From Sycobia sp. Sy_11 (taxonomy: Eukaryota > Arthropoda > Insecta > Hymenoptera > Epichrysomallidae): a stretch of 64,000 bases of DNA. This document shows positions 11,882 through 24,311 of this stretch, in pieces; position 1 is the first letter of the stretch; every line of letters starts with the position of its first letter. The notes below the pieces were generated by a model. The model had not been told where the DNA came from and did no database searches. It worked only from the letters and a program-made list of their open reading frames with translations. A program made the position numbers and the translations under genes. Location of the stretch: positions 1,006,001 to 1,070,000 of the forward strand of contig JACCIC010000039.1 in the NCBI GenBank assembly GCA_018907035.1, given 5' to 3'.

Positions 11882-14232
11882 TATCTGCTTGGGATCCTTG
11901 CATAGTCGCGTACTCGAAACAATCGGCCGAGAGATGAGAAACGAATTGGTTCTGGGTGGGTGTGCGGCGGTCGGGCGGGGAGGAGGGCTCGGTTTGTATA
12001 TTAGCTCTCACGCTGCCGCCGCCGAGCAAACATTCCCGAGGAGATTGGTTAATTAGCGGAATGAGGAAATATATCTGTCGGTTGTTCCGCCGCCGCGTTA
12101 TATATATATATATATATATCTGATCACTGATAATGGCCCCTTTCGTTTGGAATTTAATGCGGCCTGTTTCTCCGGAATTTCATTTTGCTTATGATGTATA
12201 TTGGCATTGGAAAGGCTCTGGACTATTATTATCGTCCGAGCCGAATGCTAAAGAGCTGGGAATTCCTGAGATTAGCAATGATAAATGTGGAATTGTTACG
12301 TCGATACTGCCTGCCGGAGGATAATTAATCTGTTTTTTTTTCCTCATGATAAAAGATTGCGAGTATGCAGTTCATCCATCGGTTCGTTAATTCATATTAG
12401 ACTTAATATTAATGTAAGTGCCACAAAAATATTAACGTTAATATTAACGTAACTCGCGCAAAAACAAGAACGATATGAAATAATATCTGCCGTTCGGAAA
12501 GCAAATTTTCAAATTGTTTCATCAGCATATGACAGCTTTTCGAGCGAATTACCCATCGTACGGATTCCGATATGTAAAATCAATTCATTTATAAAAGGCC
12601 GTTTTCCATTTCGCGAGTGATTTTACGGGAACGAGGTTTATGGCAAATTTTTCATTCTTAAGCAAGCCTTATACGTGGAAAGCAAGATATTCGCCAAAGA
12701 CAGAAACGTAATTTTTCTCTGCATTACGAAATTTTAAAAAATTCTTATAATCGTAAAATGAATTGAACAAGCGCAATCGTTAAATCGCCGGATAACCAAT
12801 ATTCATTCGAGCCCGTCGTTCCTAACAATCTCAGATCTAAACGACACGCCGTGGAAGAAGACAGTTTTCCAAATCCTTTTATCGGGACGGCTATCTTAAT
12901 TTGAAGCCAGTAGGGGGCATAAGGCTCGCGCCGGCGCTCTATGATTATTACTGATCTTACCGATATCGCTGCGTATGCCAGTTAAATTTTTTTATTTATT
13001 TATTTTTTTTTTTTTATTTTCGAAGGAACTTGCGTACTTCCGCGTGGCTTGCTTGGCCTCAAAGAACGACAATACATTGTCCAGCTACATCGAATTACAA
13101 TATTATACGAGAAATCGTGTTCAGAAAGTTTCGAGTGGATGAAATACAAAATTTTCTCGCGAGTTGGATCGAATTGAGACAATTTTCGAATGGATCCGCG
13201 AATAACATCTACAATCTGATTCAGTAATGTAAAAATTCCTGTAATAAATTTATATCGCGATGGGTACTTTCGAACCTTAGGAACATAGATATAGTTTTGA
13301 TCTTCAATAATACAAATCTATATTATTTTAACTTCAATCGGTGAATTCCAATGCAAATGAAGTTACAGGCAAATTGTATATAAACTGACAATTCATCGTG
13401 TATCTGAATTTACACTCAATCCTCTTGCATATGACATAATATTTTTAGCTTGAGATGTAGAAAAAAAAATTCTAAAAATATTTTTTAAGAATTCCGTAGG
13501 GTATCATCGGATTAGTATAAAACTTACCGTAAGTTACAAGAGGAGGGATCATCAAAGTAGAATACTTAAAAAAGCGACTGTGTATTTTTGAAAGGCCATG
13601 AATATTTCAGAAAAGAAATTATCAGTGTATACCAAAAATGAAAAAAGCTATGCCATGGTTTTTCCTTCATTAAGCATCGATCAATCCACCTATTCCTCCT
13701 CCGAAGCAAGTACATCATTACACGTATAAAATGCCCTTGTACAATTGTAAAATTTAACTCGTACAAATAAAATGGCTTATTCGCCGTAAAGATCGTTTAC
13801 CAGCTGCCTTAGCAGGTGTACGCGACCGTAACGTAACACACGTGCGCCCACGCTCGGGCGGCGGGGATAAGAAATCGACGTGCTCGAGTATTTTCCGCCA
13901 ATCCCGACCTCGACACCCCCAACGTCGCGGTGAGGGAGGGGGGGTGAGGGTTCGCGCATGTATATCGAGATTTCACGCGTCATCGACTCGTTTCTCTCGC
14001 CCGTAATACTTTCTCCGGGCGGCCCTCTCGCCTTCTCGCGCGCAGCTTCCCAGCTTCCAGCCCGTGCGCATATGGGAGTAGCGAGCTCGGGCCGTTCTCG
14101 CGTCGCGACGCGCTCGACTTTTCCAGTCGTACGCGGCGGGTAAACAAGTTTACGAGGAGGCGAGGAGAACGGAGAATCTGCTTCGTACGCATAAGGAGAT
14201 CGGATCGCTGTGATATCCGCTCCGTCCGGTTG

Positions 14233-14240
<8 letters not shown>

Positions 14241-14294
<54 letters not shown>

Positions 14295-14311
14295 TGTGTG
14301 TGTGTGTGTGT
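14241..14311. repeat. Compound (AT)n(GT)n microsatellite
   Basis: 52 bp of AT (14241-14292) passes into GT (14294-14311), followed by a short ATGT tetranucleotide run to about 14331. Confidence 0.97.
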
Positions 14312-15303
14312 TCGTATGCATGTATGTATGTATCTGCACAAGCGTGGTTTACTGTTAGCCACGACGGTTGTATCGGAAGAGCCGAGGTTGTATATGTATC
14401 TAGGAGCTCCGACGTACGAATGGGCAATCGATGGCGTCCTCTTCCTCCGCCTCCATCGCGGTGTTTCATAGGTACCTTCTCAAGCCCGGGAGATGTGCCT
14501 TGGAATATTCCATTTCTTGCACATACCTATAATACCAATAGCTTGTTCTTTTACATTTTATTTATTTATTGTTTTTTTTTTTTATCTTAAGTTTCGGTAA
14601 GATTCGGTAGGGTAAAAATAAAAGCCGGAAACGAGAAAAATCTTCCTTTGTATGTATTTGCCGTGGCAGCCCTCTTAATGCCCCAAGATAGGCGGACTGC
14701 ACGTACTTCAACCTATCAGATCTACCCCTCTCTTACGCCCCACCTCCTCCGCCCGAGCCGCGACTGCACTCGAGCAAAATGATCGGACTGAGATCTAGCA
14801 GGGGAGCTATAGCGAAGTCTAAGGCTTTTATATCTCGATTTTCCCGTCAAGCTCTTGCACATCTACTATAATTGAAAATTCTCCACATACTAATATATAT
14901 ATATATATAGGGAAAGTACAAATTGGAAAAGGAAATGAGTTAGGAATCTTCACCTGCTGCAGGCATAGATCTCGATCGTTCAAATAAATGGGACCTTTCA
15001 TGTTAGTAAGATGACAATCCGCTGGAGACATATATGATAATTAATTTTTTTGTACATTTTTACTCTTACAGTATTACAAATTTAACATATTTTGCAAATA
15101 TTTACAACTTTACTATACTATTATTATGTAATTAAAATAAATGAGAAGAATGCATGGCTCGTTGACATATTCAATTATATAATAATAATAATAATATATA
15201 ATAATTTAAATTCGAAATTCCGAAACTCTTGAAATCATTAATAAAATACTCTACTATAATATATGGAATGTATTATATCTATATATTTAATCTATTTAAT
15301 ATA

Positions 15304-15308
<5 letters not shown>

Positions 15309-15399
<91 letters not shown>
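15309..15399. repeat. Compound (AT)n(GT)n microsatellite
   Basis: AT array at 15309-15354, a CACACG junction, then GT array at 15360-15399. About 90 bp of alternating purine-pyrimidine DNA within an AT-rich stretch. Confidence 0.97.
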
Positions 15400-15400
<1 letters not shown>

Positions 15401-16066
15401 ATATATTGATATACTACTGTAAAATACATTGATATTCATGGTTGATAATTTGTTTCACATAAATCTAAAGATGCATACGTGATTTTTAATCTAAGTATAT
15501 ACAAATAAAAATCAGTGGGATAGATCAATATGTTAAAATTAATAAATACGTTAAAACCGATTGTATGTTACATTCGGATATATTTAAAAGAGGAAAAAGA
15601 AAATCCGTTATTTATAAGCATCTGCCTTATTTATACATATATACCGTAAGAGCGGCGAATTTTTTGATAGACAAATATCTGCATAAATATTTAAAAAACT
15701 TGGAAATACCGAAATTCAAGCAAAAAGAATAAGGAGAGATAAATATACATGAGCCGAATGAGCTGAAAGCGAAAAAGAAAATAGTGGACGAGCACGATTT
15801 ACGATTTAACCCCCCCCCCCACCCACCACCTCCCACCATCCAGCTCCACACGCGCGGACGATCAAAGAGAGCTTCTTTGCGATTTAATTTTAATGCGACT
15901 CTCAGTGGGTGCCAACTCCTCCTCCCCGGCACTCCTCCCTCCCTCTCCTCGCAGCACGCTCGAGTTTCTCGATTTCCAATAATACCGGGGCAGCAGAATC
16001 GACGCTCGCTGTCGGCGATGCAGCGCCGCCGGTGCGACCCGCGCGCGAGGGCCTTCCGAAATTCAC

Positions 16067-16069
<3 letters not shown>

Positions 16070-16101
<32 letters not shown>
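16070..16101. repeat. (GA)n microsatellite
   Basis: 32 bp of pure GA within a GC-rich patch. Confidence 0.95.
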
Positions 16102-16104
<3 letters not shown>

Positions 16105-18449
16105 GGGGCGAAATAGGTATAGAGCCAAGTTTTTCCGCGAGCCCGCTCGGAATTTCGTCGATCCGAGTCTAATTCCGTTTTTTTTTTTTATCTCTTGTGA
16201 ACGAGATTGCTTTTATATGACACCGCGGGCAAAGCGCGCGGGCAAAAGCAGACGAGTGGGGGGAGGACGAGATTATCTCTTTGGAGCCCGCGGACGATAT
16301 AAGCAGGCGGGGGGCCGGAGACCCTTTTGCCAATCCGACGACGAATTTAACAGTGAAGTTTTTCCGTTTTTTCCTGGGCCAGAATATTACGGTAAAACAT
16401 TTCCTTGAAATTAATGTATCCTTTATTATTATCGCCGTTTGCTTAGAATATCCTCCATTAAAATTACGCCCTCCCCCCTACGCCCCGTACCCACACGCAG
16501 ATACAGCTGCTTCTCTCGATTCGTAATACAAAAGCAGGCGCGGCCGTGTAATAATGCATCGACGTGTTGTCGAAAACCGGAGGCTGAGGTTATTGCAGTT
16601 ACGTTCGGCTTTACAGGTGTGCACTTGTTACGTAGACAAGCTATGAAATTTAATAGCGGACCAGTCGTAAAACGCTCGCGGGGCAATGAAAACTACGATT
16701 TCGATTCTTCGATGCCTCGCTATCGGAACTAATGACAGAGCCCGCGGTTGAGTACGCCTCCGAGGCGCTTTACGGTGCACTCCTGCCCGAGTTCCGCGGC
16801 TCGGATGGGCACGATTTTATTAAGCAAAATGGCACGGTATTGCTATGCGATATGGATTTAAATAAGCGTATATGTATTCTTAAAAGAAGGCACTTTGCTT
16901 TCCAAGTGTGACAAATCACAATAATCCGGGGTCGGACTATAATTTTCATATACTTTTCACCGCTGCAGAAATATTCTTTTCGATTTTTGCTCTATTATGA
17001 TGTAACTTGGATAATACTTAGAAATCAATAGATCACAATTTCAAAATCGAAAAATCCTCAGTTCTAACGTCAAATCACAATTATTTATAAAGTCAATTGA
17101 ATTGGAATTCTTTTAAAATGTATAAAATCAATTTTTTAAACATTAGGACTACATTATACTATTCTATTAGGATAGATGTTGTTGGTTTCTGGATTCGGGG
17201 ATTACAATTTTGAGCATTATGTATTTTAGGATTAAAGTTTAAGATTGGTGGATTTAATTTATGTAGGTTGTTAATATTGGGTTTGCTATGATTTCGCAGA
17301 TCGAATTTGTAAACTTTTCTTAAGGATTTTCAGATTTTACATTTTTGGATATGCAGTTGAGTTATATTAAGAGGTTGGATCTTGTCATAATGATATTTTT
17401 AGATATCCTTCGTTTTTCTTTTCGAAATTTTGTCACGATCGAAAAATTCATGCGATCCGAGATGCATACAGAGATTTCTTAGGTTTAATACAATATCAGA
17501 CTCCCAAAATTTTCATCTCTTCGATTTACATCCATAAAATTCGAAAAATATCATATTTTTGTAGAAGATAAATTGTTTTTGAATCACATCTTGCAGTGTT
17601 AATCTGCGGAGTGTCAGTTTTTCTATTTAATTAAATATGTTACTCTGAAATCATGGAATTACTGTCGCCTAATTTCTATTCAAACTAAGAGCTTTCAAAA
17701 TTAATATTTCAAAATTTATGCCTCTTGTTATTCAATTATGACTCGGAAAAAATAAGAATTTCTTAGTTATTCTATTTTGATTACTGTTCACTCCGTCGAT
17801 AGATGCATTTTTAATAATAATGTCTACTTTTGGATCAGAAAAAAATCAATTTACTTGGTATTGGATGGATTTAAATAATAGTGCAGGGATTTGAATGTTT
17901 AAAATTGGCTTGCTCTCGAAAAATTAGAAAACAGTATTGAAATATCCATTCCGTCCATATGCGACAATTTTCAATATTGAAATGCCTGCCTAATCCATCA
18001 TACCTAATACAATAAATGATACAATAAATAATATATCCGTTAAATGTATGAATTTACTAGAAAAAAAAATTTATCGATATTCGATATTTCGATAAATATC
18101 ATGCATAAATATCAAAATGCAATAGGTGTTTCTAAAAAATCATTGCAGTCTTTAATTATGTGTGCAAAAATGTGTGTGTGTTATTTTTAAATATTTTTTT
18201 CAAACATTTATTAAATTTAAAGCTCGACATACGTGGCCAGCTCAAATTTAGACGAGCAGGTCGCGCCTCCAGTAAACTACGATGGACTCCGTAATGAAAC
18301 AAAGCCCACTTTCGCCTCCCCCACTGTTCGCCCGCACACCCCAGAGGCTCGAATGAACTAATTTATTAGTTTCTGGACTCTCGCGCCGCGACGTAAATGC
18401 GAAAATTTCGCGGCTGTCCGCGGGCACCGCGTGCGACCGGCCTCGGCAG

Positions 18450-18609
18450 CGACGCCGCGTTTCTCGAGGACGCGTCTGGGCGCGAAACTCGCGCGCGGAG
18501 CGCTTCCTCGTCGACGTCCGACTCGAGCCGCACCTCTTCTCTGCTCGTCCTGCTCGTCGCGCTAGCCGTCCTCCAAGCTGGCGCGAAAAGCGCAGAAACG
18601 AAAATTTAA
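18450..18609 (+). CDS. Candidate 3'-terminal coding exon with hydrophobic C-terminus
   Basis: The only possible acceptor AG in the right part of this open frame ends at 18449 (CCTCGGCAG). An in-frame TAA at 18394 closes the frame upstream, and the stop TAA is at 18607-18609. The frame encodes about 52 residues: an acidic/basic start, then a Ser/Thr-rich stretch (SASSSTSDSSRTSS), a 13-residue hydrophobic run (LLVLLVALAVLQA) and a short tail GAKSAETKI. This is the layout of a GPI-attachment signal or a single membrane segment with a tiny tail, which fits an Ig-domain surface protein. GC content and codon use resemble the two Ig exons. Against it: the acceptor has a weak pyrimidine tract, and entry is phase 2 while exon 9200-9472 leaves in phase 1, so an intermediate exon is required. 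A random GC-rich open frame cannot be excluded. Confidence 0.38.
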
Positions 18610-18780
18610 TTTTATGCCGACACTTTGTAAAATTTATGTACGTGCGTGTTTAGATATATGCTTAATGGGAGCACCGCCTTGAAGTGCGCAAGCAGTTATG
18701 TCTATATATGGCAGAAGAAAATAATTTTTTTGGACCGAATGATCTTGTTGAATCATAAATTTTATCATTTACAAAATTTC

Positions 18781-18783
<3 letters not shown>

Positions 18784-18829
<46 letters not shown>
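18784..18829. repeat. (AT)n microsatellite
   Basis: 46 bp of pure AT repeat, lying in what would be the 3' UTR if 18450-18609 is the last coding exon. Confidence 0.97.
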
Positions 18830-18832
<3 letters not shown>

Positions 18833-18924
18833 ATCGCTGTGTTTCAATAACAAATTATTTTGAAGAATCTCTAAAAAAAGACAGAAATGCAGCAAAACTT
18901 ATGACTTGATGATCTGAAACAAAA

Positions 18925-18930
18925 AATAAA
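18925..18930 (+). promoter_or_regulatory. Possible polyadenylation signal AATAAA
   Basis: AATAAA lies about 320 bases after the stop of the candidate terminal exon. Such hexamers are common by chance in this AT-rich DNA, so this is only a plausible end of the Ig-gene transcript. Confidence 0.2.
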
Positions 18931-19854
18931 CTGCTGAGGTTAGTGAAATAATAATATTTCACTATATTTCGACAAAAATTTCGACAAGATTAATTATTTA
19001 AGAAAATGAACGATATTTACTTTTAAGAAGATGAACGTATTATAAGAGAACGCTCAATTTCTTTGTAGAAAAAAGTAGATTAATATAATAAATCTTACTG
19101 GTCTGGCATTTAAGATAAAGTAAGTTCATCGTTTTAGAAAATATCGTTTCAACAAAAAAAAAATGGAATGCATCAAGTTCTATATGCTAGAAAGTAATGT
19201 CCCGATTACGTTTAAATAATTTTTTAAAGGATATAAAAAAATAACCAAACGCAGCTATTCGATGTAAAAGACGATTTTGCAACAATCGGCCACTTCGAAG
19301 AATCGAACGAACCGGAGCTGAGTGTGATTGAAGTTTATTTGAAATTCTTTCGAGAGGCACGCGATGTAATCGATGGGCCCGACGAACGTTGCAATACGTA
19401 TCGAACACGGTTGGATTCTCTACAACGATCTGCCTTAACTCAACGCAAAGCCGATCCATAACTACTAAAAAAAAAAAAAGAAAACAGATCCCTCGCACGA
19501 AACCTCCCGACCCTCTCGACCTGAGGCACGGACGAATTTCTGAAAAAGAAAACGAAAACAAAATGAAATACCGAGTCATCGATCGTAACGCACTTTCCCA
19601 TTCCCGTTCTTGGTGCGGGCGCTACGGGGATGGATGGAATCGGAATTTTTCTCCCACTGCCCGTGAGAGTCAATTACCGGCACTTTGTGAGAGCTCGGCG
19701 CGCGCAACAGCCTCAATATTTGCCCACGGAAATACTTTCCGATTTAGATTGCACCCGGATTATTCGCTTCGGTACCAGCCCCTCTCTCTCTCTCTCTCCT
19801 CCTGCGCGTAATAGCCATGGTCTCCGGCAAGGGCCGCGGTAAAATTAGTTGGAA

Positions 19855-19857
<3 letters not shown>

Positions 19858-19904
<47 letters not shown>
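19858..19904. repeat. (GA)n microsatellite
   Basis: GA array, pure over 19858-19890, then with one AA interruption. Confidence 0.95.
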
Positions 19905-20871
19905 CGTGAGAGTGTGGCAGGAGGTAGTGGAGGTTTTCAAAATCGAAAGGCTTGCCCGGCGCAACAGAGGAGCTGACTTATCGCGAGAGATGCTTGTGTA
20001 TAAAATGGGTTTTAGGGCGAACAGCAGCGGCTATATATGCAGGAAAAAGTTATTTTTTATCGTCTTTGTTTGATCCCCCAAGGTATTATGTGCTTCGTGC
20101 ATATTCCAGCCGGTGTACTGGTCTCGCTTCTCGCTTTCGAAATAGCCAGAGGGTTTTCGGTAAAAATAATTGCTTTTAAAGATTGGAATTCGATTCTGGA
20201 ATTTGGGATGAATTATTTGTACAATATATATATATATATAGAAAGTAAATAATTTACCATGATGAATTACGATATTTGCTTTTGATATTTAACTAGCACT
20301 GCAGTTTGCCAAGTGTCTGTTTCTACGTTAGAAAAATTGAAGTAATCAATGAAATATGATTCGACTGACATCGGGAAAATACTGTTTTCATTCATGTTTT
20401 TCTCGGCGTTCTTGAAAAGTTTATAAAATAATTGGCATTGATCGAGTGCAACAATATAATTCCAAACAAGCATTTTCAATTTTCCAATACAAATGTATGA
20501 ACTCGTAGATTAAAATATAATGCAACTTAAGTTCGGGTACGGCAATGATAGCGACGTCGATTCTCCTTCATTGAACTTTACATAAACTTATTAGTGCGAT
20601 GAATTAATATATACTGAATATACTCTTCTATAGGTCAATTATACATTAACTCGATTAAACGCTTGGACGAAGTAAAAATAGCAGAATGCTCATATTTTAA
20701 TGACAAACGTTCGCAATTGAGTCGATCATCATTTTGTCGGGTAAATTGCTGCCTTAGGTAGTATTGAATCTATTTCAAGATAACGCTTAAAAATACGATA
20801 CCCTAATGTATTCAAATTATCAATATCTAAAAATGGATAATAAATTTAATTCTCGTAAAGTCTGTCGTAGT

Positions 20872-20913
20872 TTTTATACGATCCCTTTCCTTCCTTTTAT
20901 ACGAATCCCTTTC
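20872..20913. repeat. Short tandem duplication
   Basis: Two adjacent copies of an 18-19-base unit (TTTTATACGATCCCTTTC, then the same with one extra A) at 20872-20889 and 20895-20913, with a period of 23 bases. Confidence 0.8.
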
Positions 20914-21363
20914 TGCCCTCTGGCTTTTGCGGAAAGTTTTGAAAAGTAAATCTGATTAAATACTAATTTATGAAACGAATATAGAAATCCTATATATGGT
21001 ATTTAAATCCATCAGTGAACTAGAATCAATGAAATATAAAATAATGAATAGCACAATAACTCTGTATCATTTAGTTAAACCAAGTTTTATAAATTTTTAT
21101 AATTGAATTCGTTATAAAAGAAATAATCTGTTCTTATTCTTTCTTGAGAAATAAAGTGCCTTAAATGTTAGATATTATTTATAATATGAAAGATATTCTG
21201 CAAAAACAATCGCGTCGCCAAAACTCAATTGTAGAATCACGCGCATAATCGGAAGTAACTGTATCCGGACGGTATTTATTCTTCATGAGCGCCCGTCTAT
21301 GAACATCGATCTTCGCGCACTTCCGAGACTCTCCCTCTGTCTTCCTATATCTTCTTCTCTATC

Positions 21364-21398
<35 letters not shown>

Positions 21399-24279
21399 AC
21401 ATACACACACATACACATGCTCGTCCTTCCTCCCGCCGTCCTCTTTGCTTCTGACTCGCCTCCACCTCCCATCCCCCGCGCCCTGCCCATCCCTGCCCAT
21501 CCCAACTTGCGCTGGTACACCGCTCGCGTTAGGCTAAGCATGAATTATTAACGTATTAGGACCGGGGAAGGGATACAAATTGATTTATGATCGGGACGCC
21601 GCCTCGCGCATATCTAATACGTCATGGAGAGAGAGACTCTTCCTCGGCCTCGCCCGCTCCTCCGTCTCAGCGGCTCCGCTTTGCTACGCAATTGGAGGAG
21701 CGACGAAGAAAGAAAAGAGACGAGCAGAGAACACAAGTGGGATCGATTAATCTGGCGCGGGGTGAGGGGAGTTCATGGGCATGCCTGCCTCCCCCCACCT
21801 ACCAACCCGTCGCGACGCGGAGATTGAGACGAAGCGATTTTTGCCGGCGGGTACTGTTTATCGAGAATTTTCCCATTCGGACAGCGAGCGCGATTTTCCC
21901 CGAATGCTCGATAAATTCACAATGAGGTGTACGTATTCGGCTTGTCGATGCGTATTTATTTATTTATCCATTATCATTGGTAATCGACAAATTTGTCTGT
22001 TTAAGCAAATAACAGATATAACGATCAGGCAGACACTGTTTGTTAAATATCTCCGAGGAAAAAGGAAACGCTTGACCGGGATGGAACGTGAAAAGACAAA
22101 TTTTTGTTTGCGTGTTTGCACTCATATCTATGGTCACCATTTATACAAATTAAACTGTTCAGATCGCTTTAAAAACATGACATTTAATGTAGATGCATAT
22201 AAACAAAATTATTGTATGTATACAAATTTCTAGATATTATTTTATACCAGGTGGGCAGATTAATTGCACATTATCGAAAAGAGAAAAATCACAATTTATT
22301 GTCTGTCGTCATATAATAAACTATATGAAAATCTATGATTTTCCATAGAATTATCGAAATTTGACGTAGAAATGCAATGCCGATGGAATAGAGGGAAAAA
22401 TATCAATTAAATTGTGGGCGTAAAAGTAAAGCCAATGCTATTTCACGACATATTGATTCGTGAAAAATGGAAAAAATAATCGTATATTTTTTTCAGCGAT
22501 AAAACAGCGATCATTTTATGTATCAAAGGTATATCATCCTATGTTCTCCCACGGCGTTTTAAGTAGAACAACTAAATATTTGTAGAGACAAAACCGCATA
22601 GGATGTACAAAAATGTACAAATACAATTCCGTGTGAGCTTGTAAATGTCAAATATTTAAAAAACTTGTTGTAGGATAAAGGAAATCATGTTTGATAAGAG
22701 AATGAAAAGCGTTAATATTGTAATTTTTTACGATTAAGATTACACAGAAATTTTAGTTCAGAGGTAGTAGAATAATTTTATTAATCTTATGTTTGCTTTT
22801 TCAGTGAAAATGAAAAGTATTCTATAAAACTCTGCATAGATTCGATTCGAGTTCTTAAAGCTAACTTAATCCTACTCGCACATTAAATTTATGTACAAAA
22901 GTTTAAGAAATTTTAAAGTATATCTTTAATGTGTCATAAAACCCACTAAGTTTCGAGAAGCATGTAATCAAAATTTATTTTATTTGTTTCAGTAGTTATG
23001 TAATAAATTTAAATTAGTATTGCATAGAGAACATCTTTGCTCTTATGTTTTCGAATTCATCCAAAAAGCAATTTTCTTTGTCTTTTCAAAAAAGTAAATA
23101 TCACGACAATTATTAGATTACTATTTAATAAATTTCATAATAAAACTCATTCCAGGTATTCAAAATCCCTAAAATATCCAAAGTATTTTGTCTACTATAT
23201 TGCCATAAATACCATATCGGAAACATTCTTATTTTCTGTTTTGCAAAAACACGTATTGACATAAAAGGTTGAAGCAAAAGAAAAAAACAATAAAATTACG
23301 GTAGTATCCAACGTTCGTTTGATAAGAGAAAATTTCTTTTGCATAATAGGAACGGATGTGACCGTCCAAATACATTGGCTCGCATTTTCATACGCGAGAA
23401 GAAAAACGAACCGTATGCAAAAAAAGTGGGCGGGTAACACACGTCCGCAGAGAGATGTTGAATCGCGCGCTCGCGCGCGCGCATCGTATGAATAGATAAA
23501 CGCCCGGATTTTCGCCAAACGCGAAATTCAATGCATACCGTGACATTATTATTTGATCATAAACTGCATCGATTCCGCAACGCAATTTCGGAAACTCTGT
23601 CCATCTCTCTCGCACACAGACCTGCAGCCACACGCACGCATTCGCGCCCACACTCGCATATACTTCTCTCACCCTCTCGAGAGTAAACGGGGGAAAAAGG
23701 CTAAAATCCGTTAAAAAGGGAGGGACGGTCAAAAAAAAAAATAATATTTGCCGAGCACTTTCGGTTCTCTTTCCCATTTGCAACGAAATGGCTTTAAAAA
23801 CCAACGCGGCCTCCATCCTCCGCTCCTCCCCCGGGGGAAAATGTGTATTCACGCGCGCACGAAACACTTTGGAGCGCGAGCGCGTCGGGAAAACAGGATC
23901 AGAAAATGAGAGCGTGAGCGAGCGTGAGGGAGAGAGAGAAAGATAGAGAGAGGATGAGAGGGAGAGAGAGGCCGTCCTCGAAGCTGCTTTTCGGTGTCAC
24001 GTGTAAGCGCTCGTAAGCGCTTACTTCGCTAGGGGCAAAGCGACTTGGGGACTCCCCGAGGGGGACGTGCGCAACGGGGGTCACGGGGCGTCCGCGTATT
24101 TATTGCGGCTTTGTGCAAGTTTTAGCGGGCGGGGGCCTCGCTTTGACGGGCACCGCGACCACGATCCGGCTGCTTGCGGGACGCGAGGCGCAGGCTCGGC
24201 GATTAAAAGTGCAGCGCTGCAACGTTTACCTCAACGACGCGAGAAGAAATTGGGCAAGGGAGGCACAGAACTTTGCATG

Positions 24280-24311
<32 letters not shown>

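Larger units (their letters stand above)
9473..18449 (+). other. Presumed intronic DNA after the second Ig exon
   Basis: No exon is firmly supported here, but at least one should exist if 18450-18609 belongs to the same gene. AT-rich stretches with nothing recognised: 9480-10890, 12320-13780, 14870-15600 and 16910-18230. CpG-rich patches: 11030-11800, 13790-14180, 15780-16370 (moderate) and 18280-18600. Their open frames are Arg/Ala/Ser-rich products of GC-rich DNA without domains. A weak exon candidate at 16739-16907 is discussed in the findings. A 16-bp direct repeat (GCAGAAAAATTTCTAC) occurs at about 9556 and 9725. Confidence 0.5.

Noticed and set aside
12133..12324. 63-codon frame beginning MAPFVWNLMRPV
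   Set aside because: Non-repetitive, but short, with no splice signals in phase and no recognisable family.
12430..12453. AT-rich palindrome around ATTAACGTTAAT
   Set aside because: Short, AT-rich and likely chance; no flanking structure that suggests a binding site or element end.
18654..18720. Ig-like B/C-strand string NGSTALKCASSYVYIWQKK after a TTTAG acceptor
   Set aside because: Only about twenty residues match, the Cys-Trp spacing is too short, and the frame runs into low-complexity AT-rich DNA right after the candidate terminal exon.
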